A DNA stretch of 64,000 nucleotides, taken from positions 248,001 to 312,000 of the forward strand of contig BQMF02000024.1 of NCBI GenBank assembly GCA_027922465.2. Direction: 5' to 3'. The notes under the pieces were generated by a model. It did not search any database. It was not told the origin of the DNA and worked only from the letters and a program-made list of their open reading frames with translations. The stretch is from Turritopsis dohrnii (taxonomy: Eukaryota > Cnidaria > Hydrozoa > Anthoathecata > Oceaniidae). Of the stretch, positions 1 to 11,590 are shown one piece after another (the first letter of the stretch is position 1; every line of letters starts with the position of its first letter). The position numbers and the translations under genes were made by a program.

Positions 1-1045
1 CAGTTGGATTTGTTTTGTGATCTGAATTAGGAAAATTGACAAATATCAAAAACAAATATTTAGTGATTGTCCTTTTCTACAATTTTGTGCCATTATGTAA
101 AATATTTGAAAGTCAAACAAAGTTCAATACAAGTTATTTCAGATTTCTTTTGTAACTTGAGAAAAAGAAAAATTTATGTGAATTTTCATGAACCGAATTT
201 TACCTTCTTCGAGATGATAAATTTAGAGTTTTATCGTGTAATTATTGACTTACCCGCCACTACGAAATTGAGAGATTCACTAACTATTTTCCCTTCAGGT
301 ATACAATGAGAGTTAAAATTATGATGCTGTAATTCAAGTTTTTTCTAAAGGACTGAATTTTGTTAAAATAAACTGGTGGGTTGTGCAGGTTATACATACA
401 TTTTTACGCTTTTATTTTTAGTAGTGAGCAACTTCTTGGCATTAGATCTTCATGTAACCTCATCTGAGGACCACTTAATTGGTAGAAACGAAAGTTCACC
501 TGCGTGATTTACCAAACACGTAAGCCTGTAAGAACGTAAAGCGGGAAAATCAACAGGTAAAATTGGAATTTGTAGTTTAAATAAAACCGATTATTAAAGT
601 ATCAAAGTTGTTGCAGTGTTGTGATGCCCATATGATTTCTGTTAATGCGTGTATTACTGTATGCAATCTTTATGCTGCCACGAAAATCCCCCGACCAATG
701 AGGAAGAAGATTTAATTGATTGCTGTGAAAACACAATGTTTGCTTTTATAACATTTACCTTGATATTTAGTAAGGCGATTTCCATTCCATGAATCCATTT
801 AGGAAAAAAATACGCATGTATACGCTATTTTGGCTCATAGAAAGTTGTGCTTTTGGTCGCGATGAGACGTACTTAGATTGGATATTAAGTTAGAGGTTAC
901 AAAAACCATACGGCGCGAAACAGTAGCAGTATTATTATACTAACTCCCGGTACGAATAAACTTCATCAGAAATAGAGCTTTAATTTTATTTTAAGCCTAA
1001 GTTACACTGGCCTTATTTCATGTTTTAAAATGATTTGTAAGTGTA
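1..1045. other. Non-coding start of copy A
   Basis: No convincing gene. Short ORFs such as 67-309 start on non-ATG codons and resemble nothing I know. An older, diverged, inverted copy of much of this stretch lies at 9018-9760, so it behaves as a dispersed repeat rather than unique gene sequence. Confidence 0.5.
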
Positions 1046-1258
1046 TAATGCGTTCACTCTAACTTGGATAATCGTTAATGATTTTTATCAGACACGTTAA
1101 AGTAATGAAACAGAACGCTTATTAAAAGTTTAAAAATTCTTTTTCTACCCTTATCAAGACAAAAGACGATCAATGACTTTTAAGTGTTGTGGGAATTGAC
1201 GCTCAATTTCCACCAGATCGTGCAAAAGGACATTATTCAAGTTAGAGTGAACGCACTA
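1046..1258. mobile_element. Foldback MITE flanked by TA, copy A
   Basis: Terminal inverted repeats begin TAATGCGTTCACTCTAACTT on the left. The right end, read in reverse, begins TAGTGCGTTCACTCTAACTT. TA lies outside both ends (1044-1045 and 1259-1260). There is no coding capacity in 213 bp. The TA flanks and size fit a Tc1/mariner-type MITE, but the superfamily is not certain. The same insertion is at 35782-35994, so it predates the duplication. Confidence 0.75.
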
Positions 1259-3288
1259 TAAGCAAAGCTTTAAACTTGATAAACAGCAGTCAAAATTGAA
1301 ACAAAAGAAATATACTTCATGAGCTGTAACCATGGATACATATAATGTTTTATTTCCTTAATCACCGTAATTACAACTCAGAAATTGCTGTTTTGACCTT
1401 TTTGGAGTGAACATTTTTTTTGGTTTTGCTTCGAAGCAGAGGCGTAGCTAGAGGTCAGACAACATTGGTGGAGAAGAGTTTAGTCATTTGAAATAGAAAA
1501 GGAAAGCGTGCAAGTAACCTAATCAACACTTAAGACTGAAAAGAAATATCGTAATGTTGGACTCCTCCACTTTTTTTTGACTGACCTTGAATACGCCTTT
1601 GCGAAGACCGTCGTTTTTCAACGTTGCTGAAAGCGGCCTCTTGTTTTTCTTAACTTTATGACAGACAGGACGTTCACGGAGATTTTAAGATCTGATCATC
1701 TTCAGTCATACAGATACATTCTTATCTAATCTTATGTAATCTTAAACTTCCTTTTAGGACTGTTTTTGTAGCAGTTGCTGTACTGAGACCAAACCCCGTT
1801 GAGAAAACTATACAAAATTTTTTTAGAAGGCACAAACTTTTTCTCATTGTGTATTCCTTAAATTTTTTATTATGATTTAATAATTTCATATTCCTACAGC
1901 ATTGCCAAAATCTTTGTAAGCGAGAAAACAAACTTTTTATGAAATTCATTCAATCATAAGAAGAAAATTTCATGAGTCAAAAAGTTATGTAGCTGGGGGC
2001 CAGGCTTTTAGACAACAGTTTCTTGGTAGAAATTCACCATCAAAAAGCACGATTCAAAGTTTTTAAATCTTTGTAAAAGAGTTTTAGAAATGAAACTTCA
2101 TGTTTCAAGCTTGTAAAAACGCAGCTTTATTACAATATTTTAGTTTTATATGCTAATCGAGTCATTAACTCCTATTCAAGCAAGCGTTAATTGATCATTA
2201 TTGAATTAATGTCATGGTTTCATGGTAAAATCGATTATATTTCCCGAAAAATTGGTTTTTCTATGAAAAAGGTCATATATTTAGAAGGAGCAAAAAATCT
2301 TCTTTCTGTTAATATAAAAATTGAAAAAAACAAGGACGAAAAACAAAAGATATGCTTATTGAAAGTTAGGTGCCCACTTTCTCGTGGACACACTGTACAT
2401 TAGCAAATGACAAACCGTGCTAAGAAATTTGAGTGAAGCTAGCTCTAATTTCATAAATTTCACAAACATCACAAAGATGAATTTCGGCTCTGTTAAGCTG
2501 AACTAAAATCATTCCTTTTCGACCATTCGATAGCTTTTAAACTATACCATAATAACACCCTCACAGAATCTAAATACATTTTAAACGCATTTGATTTAGT
2601 ATTTTAAATATATTTAAAATGTGTTTTAAATGCATTTATTTCTTGACAGAGTAAAAGCATAAATGCATTTAAAACGTATTTGTAACGTATTGAATCCGCA
2701 TCTGAAACACATTTGAAACGTATTTTAAATATAATCGAGATGTATTTGAAAAGTATTTAAAACCTATTTAAAATTTTAAACAGTTCATTTGAAACACATT
2801 TAAAATATATCTCAAACGTATTTAAACGCACGGAATCCGTCTCACTTTTATTTGAAACACATTTAAAATACATCTCAAACGTATTTAAACGCATGGAATC
2901 CGTTTTAAAATCTCAAACTGAGTGAACAACTGAGTGAATTTGAATGGGATTGTAGGACAAGAGAGTAAACAATAGATTAAATAATTTTCATCTTCTTCAT
3001 GGAACTCAATATATATGTATATATACAGTGTAGATATAAACATTTATAAATACTAATAGATATGAGAAATAAATAGTCTTGATTTTTGTTTACACTAACA
3101 CAACAACATTTAAACGCCAAGGTATACAAATTTGTAACATTTTACTGATGATATTAAAATGGAAATGTATGCAAAACACAAGCAATTAGATAGATTAACT
3201 TAATTTTCACAAATACTGTCATAACACGAAATATAAAAATATCTCTATTAATAAATACTTTTAAAATATATGCATAAATACTAATTAT
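1259..3288. other. Non-coding stretch with low-complexity repeats
   Basis: No gene recognised on either strand. At 2380-2400 there is a GACACACTGTA end like those of mariner-type elements, without an identifiable partner end. Around 3010-3025 there is a short TATATA tract. The stretch is nearly identical in copy B (about 35995-38068). Confidence 0.4.
2570..2910. repeat. Degenerate short-period repeat, copy A
   Basis: The stretch is built from many variants of a roughly 12-base motif such as CATTTAAAACGTATTT, on both strands, including a 50-bp near-perfect direct repeat around 2785-2900 (CATTTAAAATATATCTCAAA and CATTTAAAATACATCTCAAA). It looks like slippage-derived cryptic repeat DNA. The same block is at about 37349-37690. 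Confidence 0.7.
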
Positions 3289-3598
3289 CTAAGTTCTGTT
3301 TTCTTCACAGCATACTTTCCAAGTTCGACCTTTCATGATCAAATCGCGCGCCTGTCCGCATGTGTTATTAATTGCCTGATTCAATTTTGTATTTGAAACT
3401 AAAGTCCCATCAGGATTCTTGAAGTTAATGATTACAAATGCTAGAAGGAAAAAAACACATTAAAATGGATGAAATTGAAAACCTTTATCAAGATAACTTG
3501 TAAAAAATCTGAAAACACCACACCTTTAATGGCATCAATATCTTGTGCATTTAGCTGTTGGTAGCCTGACTTGCTGTTAGATGAAAGTGTTGATGCTG
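3289..3598 (-). CDS. Candidate last two exons of a small unrecognised gene, copy A
   Basis: On the minus strand an exon ending at 3524 is followed by an 83-bp intron (3441-3523, GT at 3523-3522, a T-rich tract and TTCTAG at the end) and a terminal exon 3440-3289 that ends in TAG. Joined in phase, the peptide runs from about Ser-Thr-Leu-Ser to a Cys-rich end with INNTCGQARDLIMKG and WKVCCEEN. The upstream limit is unclear; an AG near 3598 could be an acceptor, and I did not find the first exon. Between copies A and B the two exonic differences I see are both synonymous (a Tyr and a Ser codon), whereas the intron has an indel and a substitution. That is what selection on a protein would leave, though the numbers are tiny. 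I do not recognise the family. Confidence 0.42.
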
Positions 3599-3719
3599 CT
3601 AATTTTTCTTGTGAATAAAAGCGTTTCAACAAATAAGCGAGTGCATTACCCGCCGATGTTTATGTCGTTTTTGAAAAGAAATGATACCCGAGGGGATATT
3701 GTTACACGAACTTTATTAT

Positions 3720-4430
3720 CATTTTTAACAAGAGCCAGATGGCGCAAAATGGTAACAGCAAATTTGCTTCTAAGAAATTACTAAAACGTTCTTTAAATCT
3801 TGTTTTATTAGATATCTCACTAGTGGAAAACAGGCATAAACGTTAAACGATTAAAATGATTTTTACCTGATTTTGTATTTTTATTTTTTAGCTGATGATG
3901 GTTAGTAATATGATGGTTCGAAATATATTCTGAAAATAAAATTAAGATACATTGTTGGTTCAATAATTTGATATTTACTCACAACAGAAATTAAAATGAT
4001 TCGTTAGTGTAATTAGGGTCTAATCATAAAAATGATTAGTTAGTGTAATTAGGGTCTAATCATAAAATGATTAGTTAGTGTAATTAGGGTCAAATCATAA
4101 AACATCAGAAATTATTTTATTGAAGCCAAATAATCATACATGCATACGTACGTTTTTTATAAGAAATTTTTTTACAAGAACTTATGTAAAAAAAAAAGAT
4201 ACGCCGCGTGCTTTGTCTAAAAATATGTTTTTAATTTCACGAAACCAAACATGAATTTCAACAAAAACTGCCTTGTTTGAACTAGATCTTTGAAAGCCTA
4301 GAATTTGCATGCCGTTATAAGTAGAGTCTTGCAGAAACTAAATCGTAGGCTAACTGCCGGGGGATCAGGAGGAGCAGTCCAAGGGTGGTCTAATATCGTA
4401 TTCGCTGTCGCTGCTACCTTAATGACATCA
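3720..4430 (-). repeat. Dispersed repeat with a second copy inside the Helentron
   Basis: This stretch matches, in reverse complement and with clear divergence, bases 57741-58555 inside the Helentron-like element. Shared landmarks include the AGCCAGATGGCGCAAAA region, ACAGGCATAAACG, the GTCTAATCATAAA motif, TATGTTTTTAATT, and GTATTCGCT followed by a CTGCTACC-like block. The Helentron copy carries about 300 extra bases in the middle. It is probably an old mobile element or a captured genomic segment; no ORF was recognised. Confidence 0.65.
3998..4102 (+). repeat. 35-bp tandem repeat, three units
   Basis: Units read GATTAGTTAGTGTAATTAGG followed by GTCTAATCATAAAAT. Copy A has three units, the last with GTCAAATCAT. 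Copy B (about 38777-38847) has two, so this is a copy-number difference between the duplicates. Confidence 0.85.
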
Positions 4431-6203
4431 GTAATTTAAAACGTTAGAAACGAGGCAAGATCTGCCATGACGTAATTCCCGAAAATGTCTATTTATATTC
4501 TAATAAGTCATTTCGACGTCGAACAATTGACAAGTAATAACGATATACGACATTGAGGTCAATTAAACTTCCGAAATTATGGCAGGAAAACTTTTATTGT
4601 AGAATCGTTAAATAGTTACACTGCTTTGGCTTTTTTTTTTAAAACGGACTTTTATAAAGTTAATAGTGCGAATCGTTGATAAAAGTTGGTTTTTCTTCTT
4701 CCCTGATTTTTTCCGCATTTCGAAACTTCAATTTTTGAAAATTTACAAAATTTCCTATCGATTGATATAAAAATCAAGTTCATTATAGCAACAAATAAAA
4801 AGTTATTTACATTCAAAATTTGATGATACATTTTTTGAAGACACACTGTATATATAAGAACATTAAAAATTTAAGTGAACCTCAATATTCTTACGGAAAT
4901 TTTAATTTTGAGCCTCGAATATAGTATACAGACAAAGGAAACTATGGAAGCGTATTAGTGTCATTGAAACTTCGCAACATAGTGTATTTACTACCATGAA
5001 AAAAAACAACAGTAATTACATTGTTCGAACATATATCACTATGTTAAGAAAATTGTACAATCAATTTTTTCGCGAACTTAGAAAAACACTTTCATGCTCG
5101 ACTGCAAAAACATTATACTCAAATTTTTTGAAAAGTGGAAAAACGGAAGTGGAAAAAAATTATTTGTTAAAATTTGTTCGAACATTGCCTCAGCAGATTT
5201 ATCATTATTCTGAACACTGAACGCGATTATTTCCACGAGCAAAATTAAAACATCTAATCAAATATGGCGATTGGATTAAGTAAGTGGAGAGGTACATTAT
5301 GTCTTGAGTCAGAACAAGAAGAATCATAGGAGAATCACAAATCCGTATGTTGAGGAATAAAAAGAAACCAGATTAACAACTGAATTTGGTATGCCCTTCG
5401 AATTGCGCGATTCACTTCATCAGTTACTTGTACAAAAGGCCACTAGAACATCTGTAAATAAACTGCTAAAATGATTGGCCCAATTTGTTATTGAAGTTCT
5501 GTTAGCTGTACCTCAACTCCTTAGCGGTACCATTACTGAGATATGGACTTGAAAATGAACAAAATGCATACGCAAACAAGTCTGATTCACAACCAAAAAC
5601 GCTAGTTGGGGATTTCATAATTCATACTTAATTTCCACATTCAAAATGTGGACTTGCATTTATGTCAGAAGTACTCATATTTGGCTGCTTCTATACATAC
5701 ATTGTAGAATGTGATTACTGTGAAAAGGGAGTTCTTGAAATAAAATGTAAAAGTGGAAAAAGGACGTGAAAAAATTAAATTAAGATGAAGGATACGAGTA
5801 ATACATCATGTTTTTCGTTTTATAAGCATATTAAATTTTCAGATAAGGCTCGGTTATGCTTAATCTATCACAAAATAAAGGCTGGATTTATGCTTATGGT
5901 ATGCGTATTACAATAAAATCCAGTATTCTCGAAAATGAAATCAAAATTAGCATAAATATGCTATATTACTCTTATGGGCTCCTTAAAAGCCTATATTTCA
6001 CTTATTTTGGTATTTTTACGATACAAACAATGTATTATTAACATAACTTATTTAAGTTATGCATGCTTCTTTTTACAAACAAATTTTTAAATTTTGTAGC
6101 AACCTAGTGTAAACTATAAAGGGAAATAGGAAGAGAGAAATAACATTAAGTGTATAGGCCACATTAGCTTAGATATACTTAGCAGGAACAACACAGGCTC
6201 GTG

Positions 6204-6491
6204 AATATGCTTAGTAGCTATATGCTTATTTTTTGACAAAACTGAGGCTGGGTATGCTTATAAACGTTATGCTTATAAAAAGAAAAACATGTATACAAGA
6301 AGTGCAACATCAATTTTTTGGGGAAAGCTGTGAATATGCTGACTTTCTGGTATGGTCACCAAGTTCTGCCTTACTTATCCGTGTTCTAAAAACTATATAT
6401 TATATTATATTATATTATATTATATTTACATGTTCGAATGGAATGTGACAGATATTCAAAGGTAGAAAATGGTTTTCCTAACACTGACGAT
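6204..6491. other. Roughly 290-bp block present only in copy A
   Basis: Copy B runs straight from CTTAGCAGGAACA to GCGTTCGTTTTCC (about 40915-40930). In copy A the same two sequences are separated by this block. ACA occurs at both edges, so a microhomology deletion in B is as likely as an insertion in A. The block includes a (TATAT)n tract at about 6393-6426. Confidence 0.75.
6393..6426. repeat. TATAT microsatellite
   Basis: Repeated TTATA units within the copy A-only block. Confidence 0.85.
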
Positions 6492-7626
6492 ATCAGACAG
6501 CGTTCGTTTTCCATGTCTGGCAACAGTTCATCATTCTATTCTTTTGAATCTTCAGCTTCAAAGTCTCTCTTTAGCATTCTTAGAATCACATACGTGCACA
6601 TATGAACTGAAGCCATTTATGTCATATACAGACTTTGATGTTCGTAAAATGTTTTTTTTTAAAAAATAAAAAAAAAAATTCACTTTGCGTTTTCTAAGTT
6701 CGAAATATTTTTAATAAAAAGTTTTAACTTTATGACTTTCAAAAAATTTAATGGCACTATTACGCTTCCGTATTGCTTCTCTTTTTGTACAACAAAAAAG
6801 GTACAAGTTCGAATGCTTAGTCCAATAAAACTATTTTAACACCATTTATTCCTTGAGAATACTCTTACAAAGAAGGGTGTGTATGACAGAAACGCAGAAT
6901 CAGTATTTATCTTAATATTTTCGCTGCAACAGACATCGCTTCTCGCTTTATTGCGTGTTATTACGCAAACGTCAAACAGATATTTTATTTAAAAATGTTA
7001 TCGAGATAGAATTTAATTTCAAACGAAAGTTGAAACTTACGTTAGTTACATCAACCAAACGATCAACTGCTTCGTGTTAAAAGGATATCAAAAAAATAGC
7101 TAATATCAGGAAACAAGAACCTTGAATCTGAACAAAACCTTACAGAAACAAAGATGATGATTGGTTCTTGCTTTGTTATTTTGATTATCATAACAAAAGA
7201 ACAGCGCTTGCGCATATGGTCATGACTTTCCACGAGCTGTTGTAGTTGCTGACGGAACAGTTAGTCAAAGAAGTAAATTGTTTCTTCTGCGGAAAGTTAG
7301 GATCATATCTCCCCCATACTGATTATTCCCCTAATCATTCACCACTAGGGTTTGTTCGATGCAAAGAATACCATTTTTCTGTAGCACTCCAAAAGTTTAA
7401 ATCTATGTTTTTATCAACTGTCACTGCTTACATTATTTTGGGAAAAGAGAAACTCACATTCGGGATGGTTAGTTTGAAGTGAAATGTTAAACTTTTCACT
7501 GTAGACACTTCCCCATGCTAAAAGTATATTTTCCTATACAGCACATGCATAATATTTCGAAACTTCGATTACACTTCCGAGAAATATGTAAATAATTATT
7601 CGCCGTAGATAAAAATCAGGAAGAAA

Positions 7627-7757
7627 GGCAACATTTATTTATTTAAAATTAGCAAAAGCTTTTCGATTTAAAAATCATCGTCATTTTTACATCAGCACTG
7701 ACGATGATTTTTTAAATCGAAAAGCTTTTGCTAATTTTAAATAAATAAATGTTGTCT
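7627..7757. repeat. Long near-perfect hairpin, copy A
   Basis: Two arms of about 55-58 bases pair almost without mismatch around a loop of about 15 bases. The left arm includes AGCAAAAGCTTTTCGATTTA and the right arm TAAATCGAAAAGCTTTTGCT. The arms flank TCATCGTCA and TGACGATGA. It is probably a foldback MITE. A single-arm relative (ATCGAAAAGCTTTTGCTTGA) lies at about 16100 and 43185. Confidence 0.85.
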
Positions 7758-8200
7758 TTTATCCTTATACTTCCGAGAAAGCGAAGTGAAATGTTAATGT
7801 AAATATCTTCGGTTTGAGTTCACATCAGGTGTCATGGAAACAGCTTCCAAGTTACATAAGCTGCCGAATTTTAAAAGTGATCTATTACAAGAATTGTTCG
7901 TAAATCGTGTATGTACGTATAGCTATACATGTCATTTCCCAAGTTTTCAAGAAGGAATGCATATAGACAACTTTCGAAGTGATGTTATTGTTTGGTCACA
8001 ACCTTTTCTTGATAATTGTTAGGCCTTTTTTTTCTCCATACACAAAAGGCTTTTGCATATTGCAGGTATACAACATCTTGATTTTTGCGGAGTGGAGCTA
8101 TGCGGAACGGAGCTCTTTTGGCAAGATCAGATATTGTCATCAAAATACTAACAGAGAGATGCGTTCGGCTGCCGTCAATCGCTAAAATTTCTTACAGTGC

Positions 8201-8440
8201 ATGCCAAAAATCTTAATATTCTCGTTTACCTTTGATTTTGATATCAATATGATTGATCAAGCCCAAAAGTGTTCAGTGCATAGCTTTAGAGCAAAAATTT
8301 TCGATCTGTGCGGTAGCGGGCAGGCCAAAGTGGTTGCTTTTCGGAGTAGACATTATTCCCCGGGAATCCTCAAAATGCTCTCTGAGGTTTTTTATGGACT
8401 TCCAACTGGAAAACCAATACCTACCCTTTACGATATTATT
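8201..8440 (+). CDS. Candidate coding exon, unrecognised, copy A
   Basis: An open plus-strand frame ends in a good donor site (GATATTATT followed by GTAAGTTG at 8441). The peptide contains CGSGQAKVVAFRSRHYSPG and GLPTGKPIPTLYDII. Across these 240 bases the only difference I see from copy B is one synonymous Gly codon (GGA or GGT). The acceptor side is undefined, and the ATG at 8201 may not be the start. The 7.3-kb insertion of copy A lies about 270 bases downstream, which would be in the following intron. The family is not recognised. Confidence 0.25.
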
Positions 8441-9017
8441 GTAAGTTGAACATTTATAGATATTTATAGATTATAGTTGATGCTTTTGAAAATTTCTTAA
8501 ATTCTTCTGAACGTTCTTAAAGCTCACTTTATTGGCTGCAATTAAAATTTACGTCTATGGTCACAAACACATGTTGTGTGTGCTAGGAACAAACGAAAAA
8601 GCTCTAGATCCATGCCTACTTCTTCTCCATTTCTTTTACTAGGGTATTTTGATCCACTCTTAACTGTTTTTACTTCCATACACACACACAACATAAAACA
8701 TAAAACAACAAGAGGCCCATAGGCCTTAAGGTCAGCGCGAACTGTATGCTCAGATGTCTAAAGATCATGATCACTTTGGACTAGCTAGAATACAGTTTGA
8801 TTAGTATCTGGTAAGCCCCTATTCGGTTGGTGAACATGCGAATCCCAAATGTAAATCCATTCGCTCAAAGCAAAGACATTTAAAAACCTCTCATGATAAA
8901 AAGGGCCCCTCTGTAATATTTTCACAAAGCAGTAAATCGTCGAATGAATGATAACCGAAGAAGCCTGGCATATTGCATATAGATTACTACCTCCGAGATT
9001 GAGACAAAAACGCAAAT

Positions 9018-10025
9018 TTCTATGAGCCGAATAACGTATAACATGCGCATTTTTTTAATAGATTCATTGAACGGAAGTTGCCTTAACTATATATCAAGGT
9101 AAACGTTATAAAAGAAAACCTTGCGTTTCCACAGCAATCAACTAAATCCTTTTCCTTATTAGTCGGGGGATTTTCTGTGACACCATACAACAATATACGG
9201 TAATACGATACGCATCAACAGAAATCATATGGGCATTACAACTACAACAACTTTGACACTTTAATCGATTTTATTTAAGCTTCAAATTTGAGTTTTACAA
9301 GTATGACTTTCCAGCTTTACGTTCTTACAGGCTTACGTGTTTGGTTTAACACGCAAGTGAACCTTTTTGTACCAAGTAAGTGGTCCACAGATGTGGTCAA
9401 ATGAAGATCTACTGCCAGGCAGTTGCTGATTACTAAAAATAAAAGTGTAAAAAGTCATGTATAATTGCACAACGCACAAATTAATTCTAACTAATCCCAT
9501 TTCACAAAATTCAGGCCTTATAGAAAATAGAATTACAACATCATAATTTTGAAGTTTTGAATATCATACCTGAAGGGAAAATAGTTACTGAATTTCTCTA
9601 TTTCATGGTGGCAATAAAACTAAATTTATCACTCCTATTAAGGTAAAATTCAGTTCAAGGGAACTCATATAAGTGTTTCTTTTTCTCTGGTTAAAAAATA
9701 AATCTGAAATAATTCGTATGTATTTTGTCTGATTTTCAAATATTTTTCATAATGGCACAAAAATGCAGAAAGTGACAACGACTAAACATGTGGTTTGGGC
9801 ATATGTCAAATTAAAGGAAGGTTTGTATATAGGTTGGATTAACCCTGATTTAAATAGGCAAGTAAAATATGTTTTCTTATGCGTATAAATTGTTTGCGGG
9901 AGAACTGATTAGGAGACAAAATTTTGTAAATTGAACCTCAAGAAAATCATGATTTGCAGAATTAATTTTTGTGAATTTGCAAAAATGTCAGAATTTGTGG
10001 GACAAACTTGTGCGACTCACAAATT
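9018..10025 (-). repeat. Diverged inverted copy of the left part of the duplicated segment
   Basis: The reverse complement of this stretch matches 34098-35575 (and hence 1-840). Landmarks include TTTGGTTTAACACGCAAGTG against the CACCTGCGTGATTTACCAAA block, ATCATATGGGC, and ATTTTACTTGCCTATTTA against ATTTTACTTGCCTTTTTA at 34235-34253. Divergence is far greater than between A and B, and about 450 bases of B (34280-34800) are missing. The left part of the duplicated segment is therefore itself an older repeat. Confidence 0.8.
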
Positions 10026-10198
10026 TAAAAAATAATAAAAAGTTTTTTTCATCCTTCACTTCATTATCATTTTCATTATCTAGAAAAACAAAAATATTCC
10101 TATCTACACATAGAATCTGAAGAATCTCCTTCATTTTCCATCTGTACAAGATAGAAAAAAAAGTTATGAATGTATAATAGTGATAATAATGATGTAAT

Positions 10199-10447
10199 CA
10201 GGGTCTAATCTAGGCAAATATTTGATCCGTTGATCGGACGCTGCCCTCAGCATTTTTGTTTTTTTAAAAATTTATTTCACTTTGAAAGTTTCATAAATCA
10301 CTCTTGTATAAGGGGGTCACAGGTTTAACCCACCGAAGCAAAATAAAGCTCAGGTTGCCCTTTTCCTAAAAAGTGCCCCTTGGATGTTCATAATGTGCCC
10401 TTTTCCCTTCCGCCGGACGCTGCGCTGCCTTTTTAGATTAGACCCTG
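10199..10447. mobile_element. CAGGG-ended MITE
   Basis: Terminal inverted repeats CAGGGTCTAATCTA and TAGATTAGACCCTG, with GTAAT directly repeated outside (10194-10198 and 10448-10452). It is 249 bp long and non-coding. The CAGGG ends recall hAT-type elements, but the visible target repeat is 5 bp rather than 8, so the superfamily is open. Confidence 0.8.
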
Positions 10448-11250
10448 GTAATAGAGATAGATTGAAAAGTAAAATATTGTCTTCCTGTTCAGTGGTTCAT
10501 TATTTTCATATATTTCATCATTTTGTAGTCTGCAGTACAATCCACTTCCCCTTTACGTGTTCAATTTGGAAAAACATTTGCTTTAAAGAATGAGAAAAAG
10601 CTTTACGAGGAAATGTTTTGCAATTTCATGACAAAATTGCAAATATAAACAGTAATTAATAGTGCTGCAAGAAATTCTCCAGCATTAATAAGTAGGTATA
10701 AGTTAGTATATTGTATAATTGTTTTTGATTTTGTTTTTATGTTTAACTTTTAGCATGTTTAACATTATATATAACATGAAATTTTTAGGCTATTACTAAT
10801 TAACTTCTTGTTTTTATATATACTTACGATTCAGCTTGTAATTTAATTTTACTAATAATTTATTTAATTTTACTAATAATGATGACAACAGAAATGTCAA
10901 AACTTGCTAAACTTGTGCCATTTCAAAAGGTCTTTTGGTAAATTTTTGTTCATTTAAAATTTCAAGCTACAAAATTGTGTAACAGTACAAGAACACAATG
11001 AAATAGAACATAGTCACAAGAAAAAGAATAGTCTGGAAATAGGGCCGATGCGGGCCGCATATTCTTAATATGTCGAGTTCCGTGAAAAACTAGAGCCAAT
11101 GCTTTTTTATGGTGCATGGAAATTAAACATCAGGCAGGAAAGTTTAAGTTTTCTTTAGTAAACTCAGCATGCCTGGAGCAAATTGCTCAATATTTGGTTG
11201 TTCTAGCTCAAACGCAAGGGATCGCTATATTTCATGTTCCACGTGGAGAC
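10448..11250. other. No gene recognised between MITE and LINE
   Basis: AT-rich sequence with a 24-bp direct repeat near 10850-10880 (TTTAATTTTACTAATAAT twice). No coding signal seen. Confidence 0.5.
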
Positions 11251-11252
11251 AA

Positions 11253-11279
11253 TTATTATTATTATTATTATTATTATTA
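11253..11279. repeat. ATT microsatellite tail of the LINE
   Basis: About nine ATT units (AAT on the element strand), directly at the 3' end of the LINE. Confidence 0.85.
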
Positions 11280-11590
11280 ACGAATATTTATTCAGGATAA
11301 AAGTTTCAGTTTACAAAATGTACAATATATACATATAAAACTGTTTTCCTTACTTGTCCTGATCAAATAAACTAAAATAAAAGATAAAATATAATATAGA
11401 AGTTTTAATGATAAAATGTACAATAAAAATAAATAATAAGATATAGATAAAATTTCAGGTAGTGCAAAATCAGAAAACTGAATAAAGATTGAAAACCACC
11501 AGCCAAAAAAGCACGAATTTGCGACAGAAGAATGATATACTACGAACAATAGACGTATTAGCTAGAATAGAAAGAGCCTTATCGGTAATT

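Larger units (their letters stand above)
4431..7626. other. No gene recognised in copy A
   Basis: ORFs here (for example 4996-5220 and 5856-6041) are AT-rich. The first changes frame at its end between the copies (a 7-base indel near 5200), which argues against coding. A GACACACTGTA end at about 4840-4850 resembles a mariner-type terminus. ATGCTTAT-type octamers recur between 5850 and 6280. A plus-strand peptide at 7246-7482 has two nearby cysteines (CFFCGK), but the corresponding copy B frame is interrupted by a deletion near 41830. Confidence 0.4.

Noticed and set aside
4996..5220. Basic 74-codon plus-strand frame as a gene
   Set aside because: Copies A and B differ by a frame-changing indel near the end and the composition is that of the surrounding AT-rich DNA.
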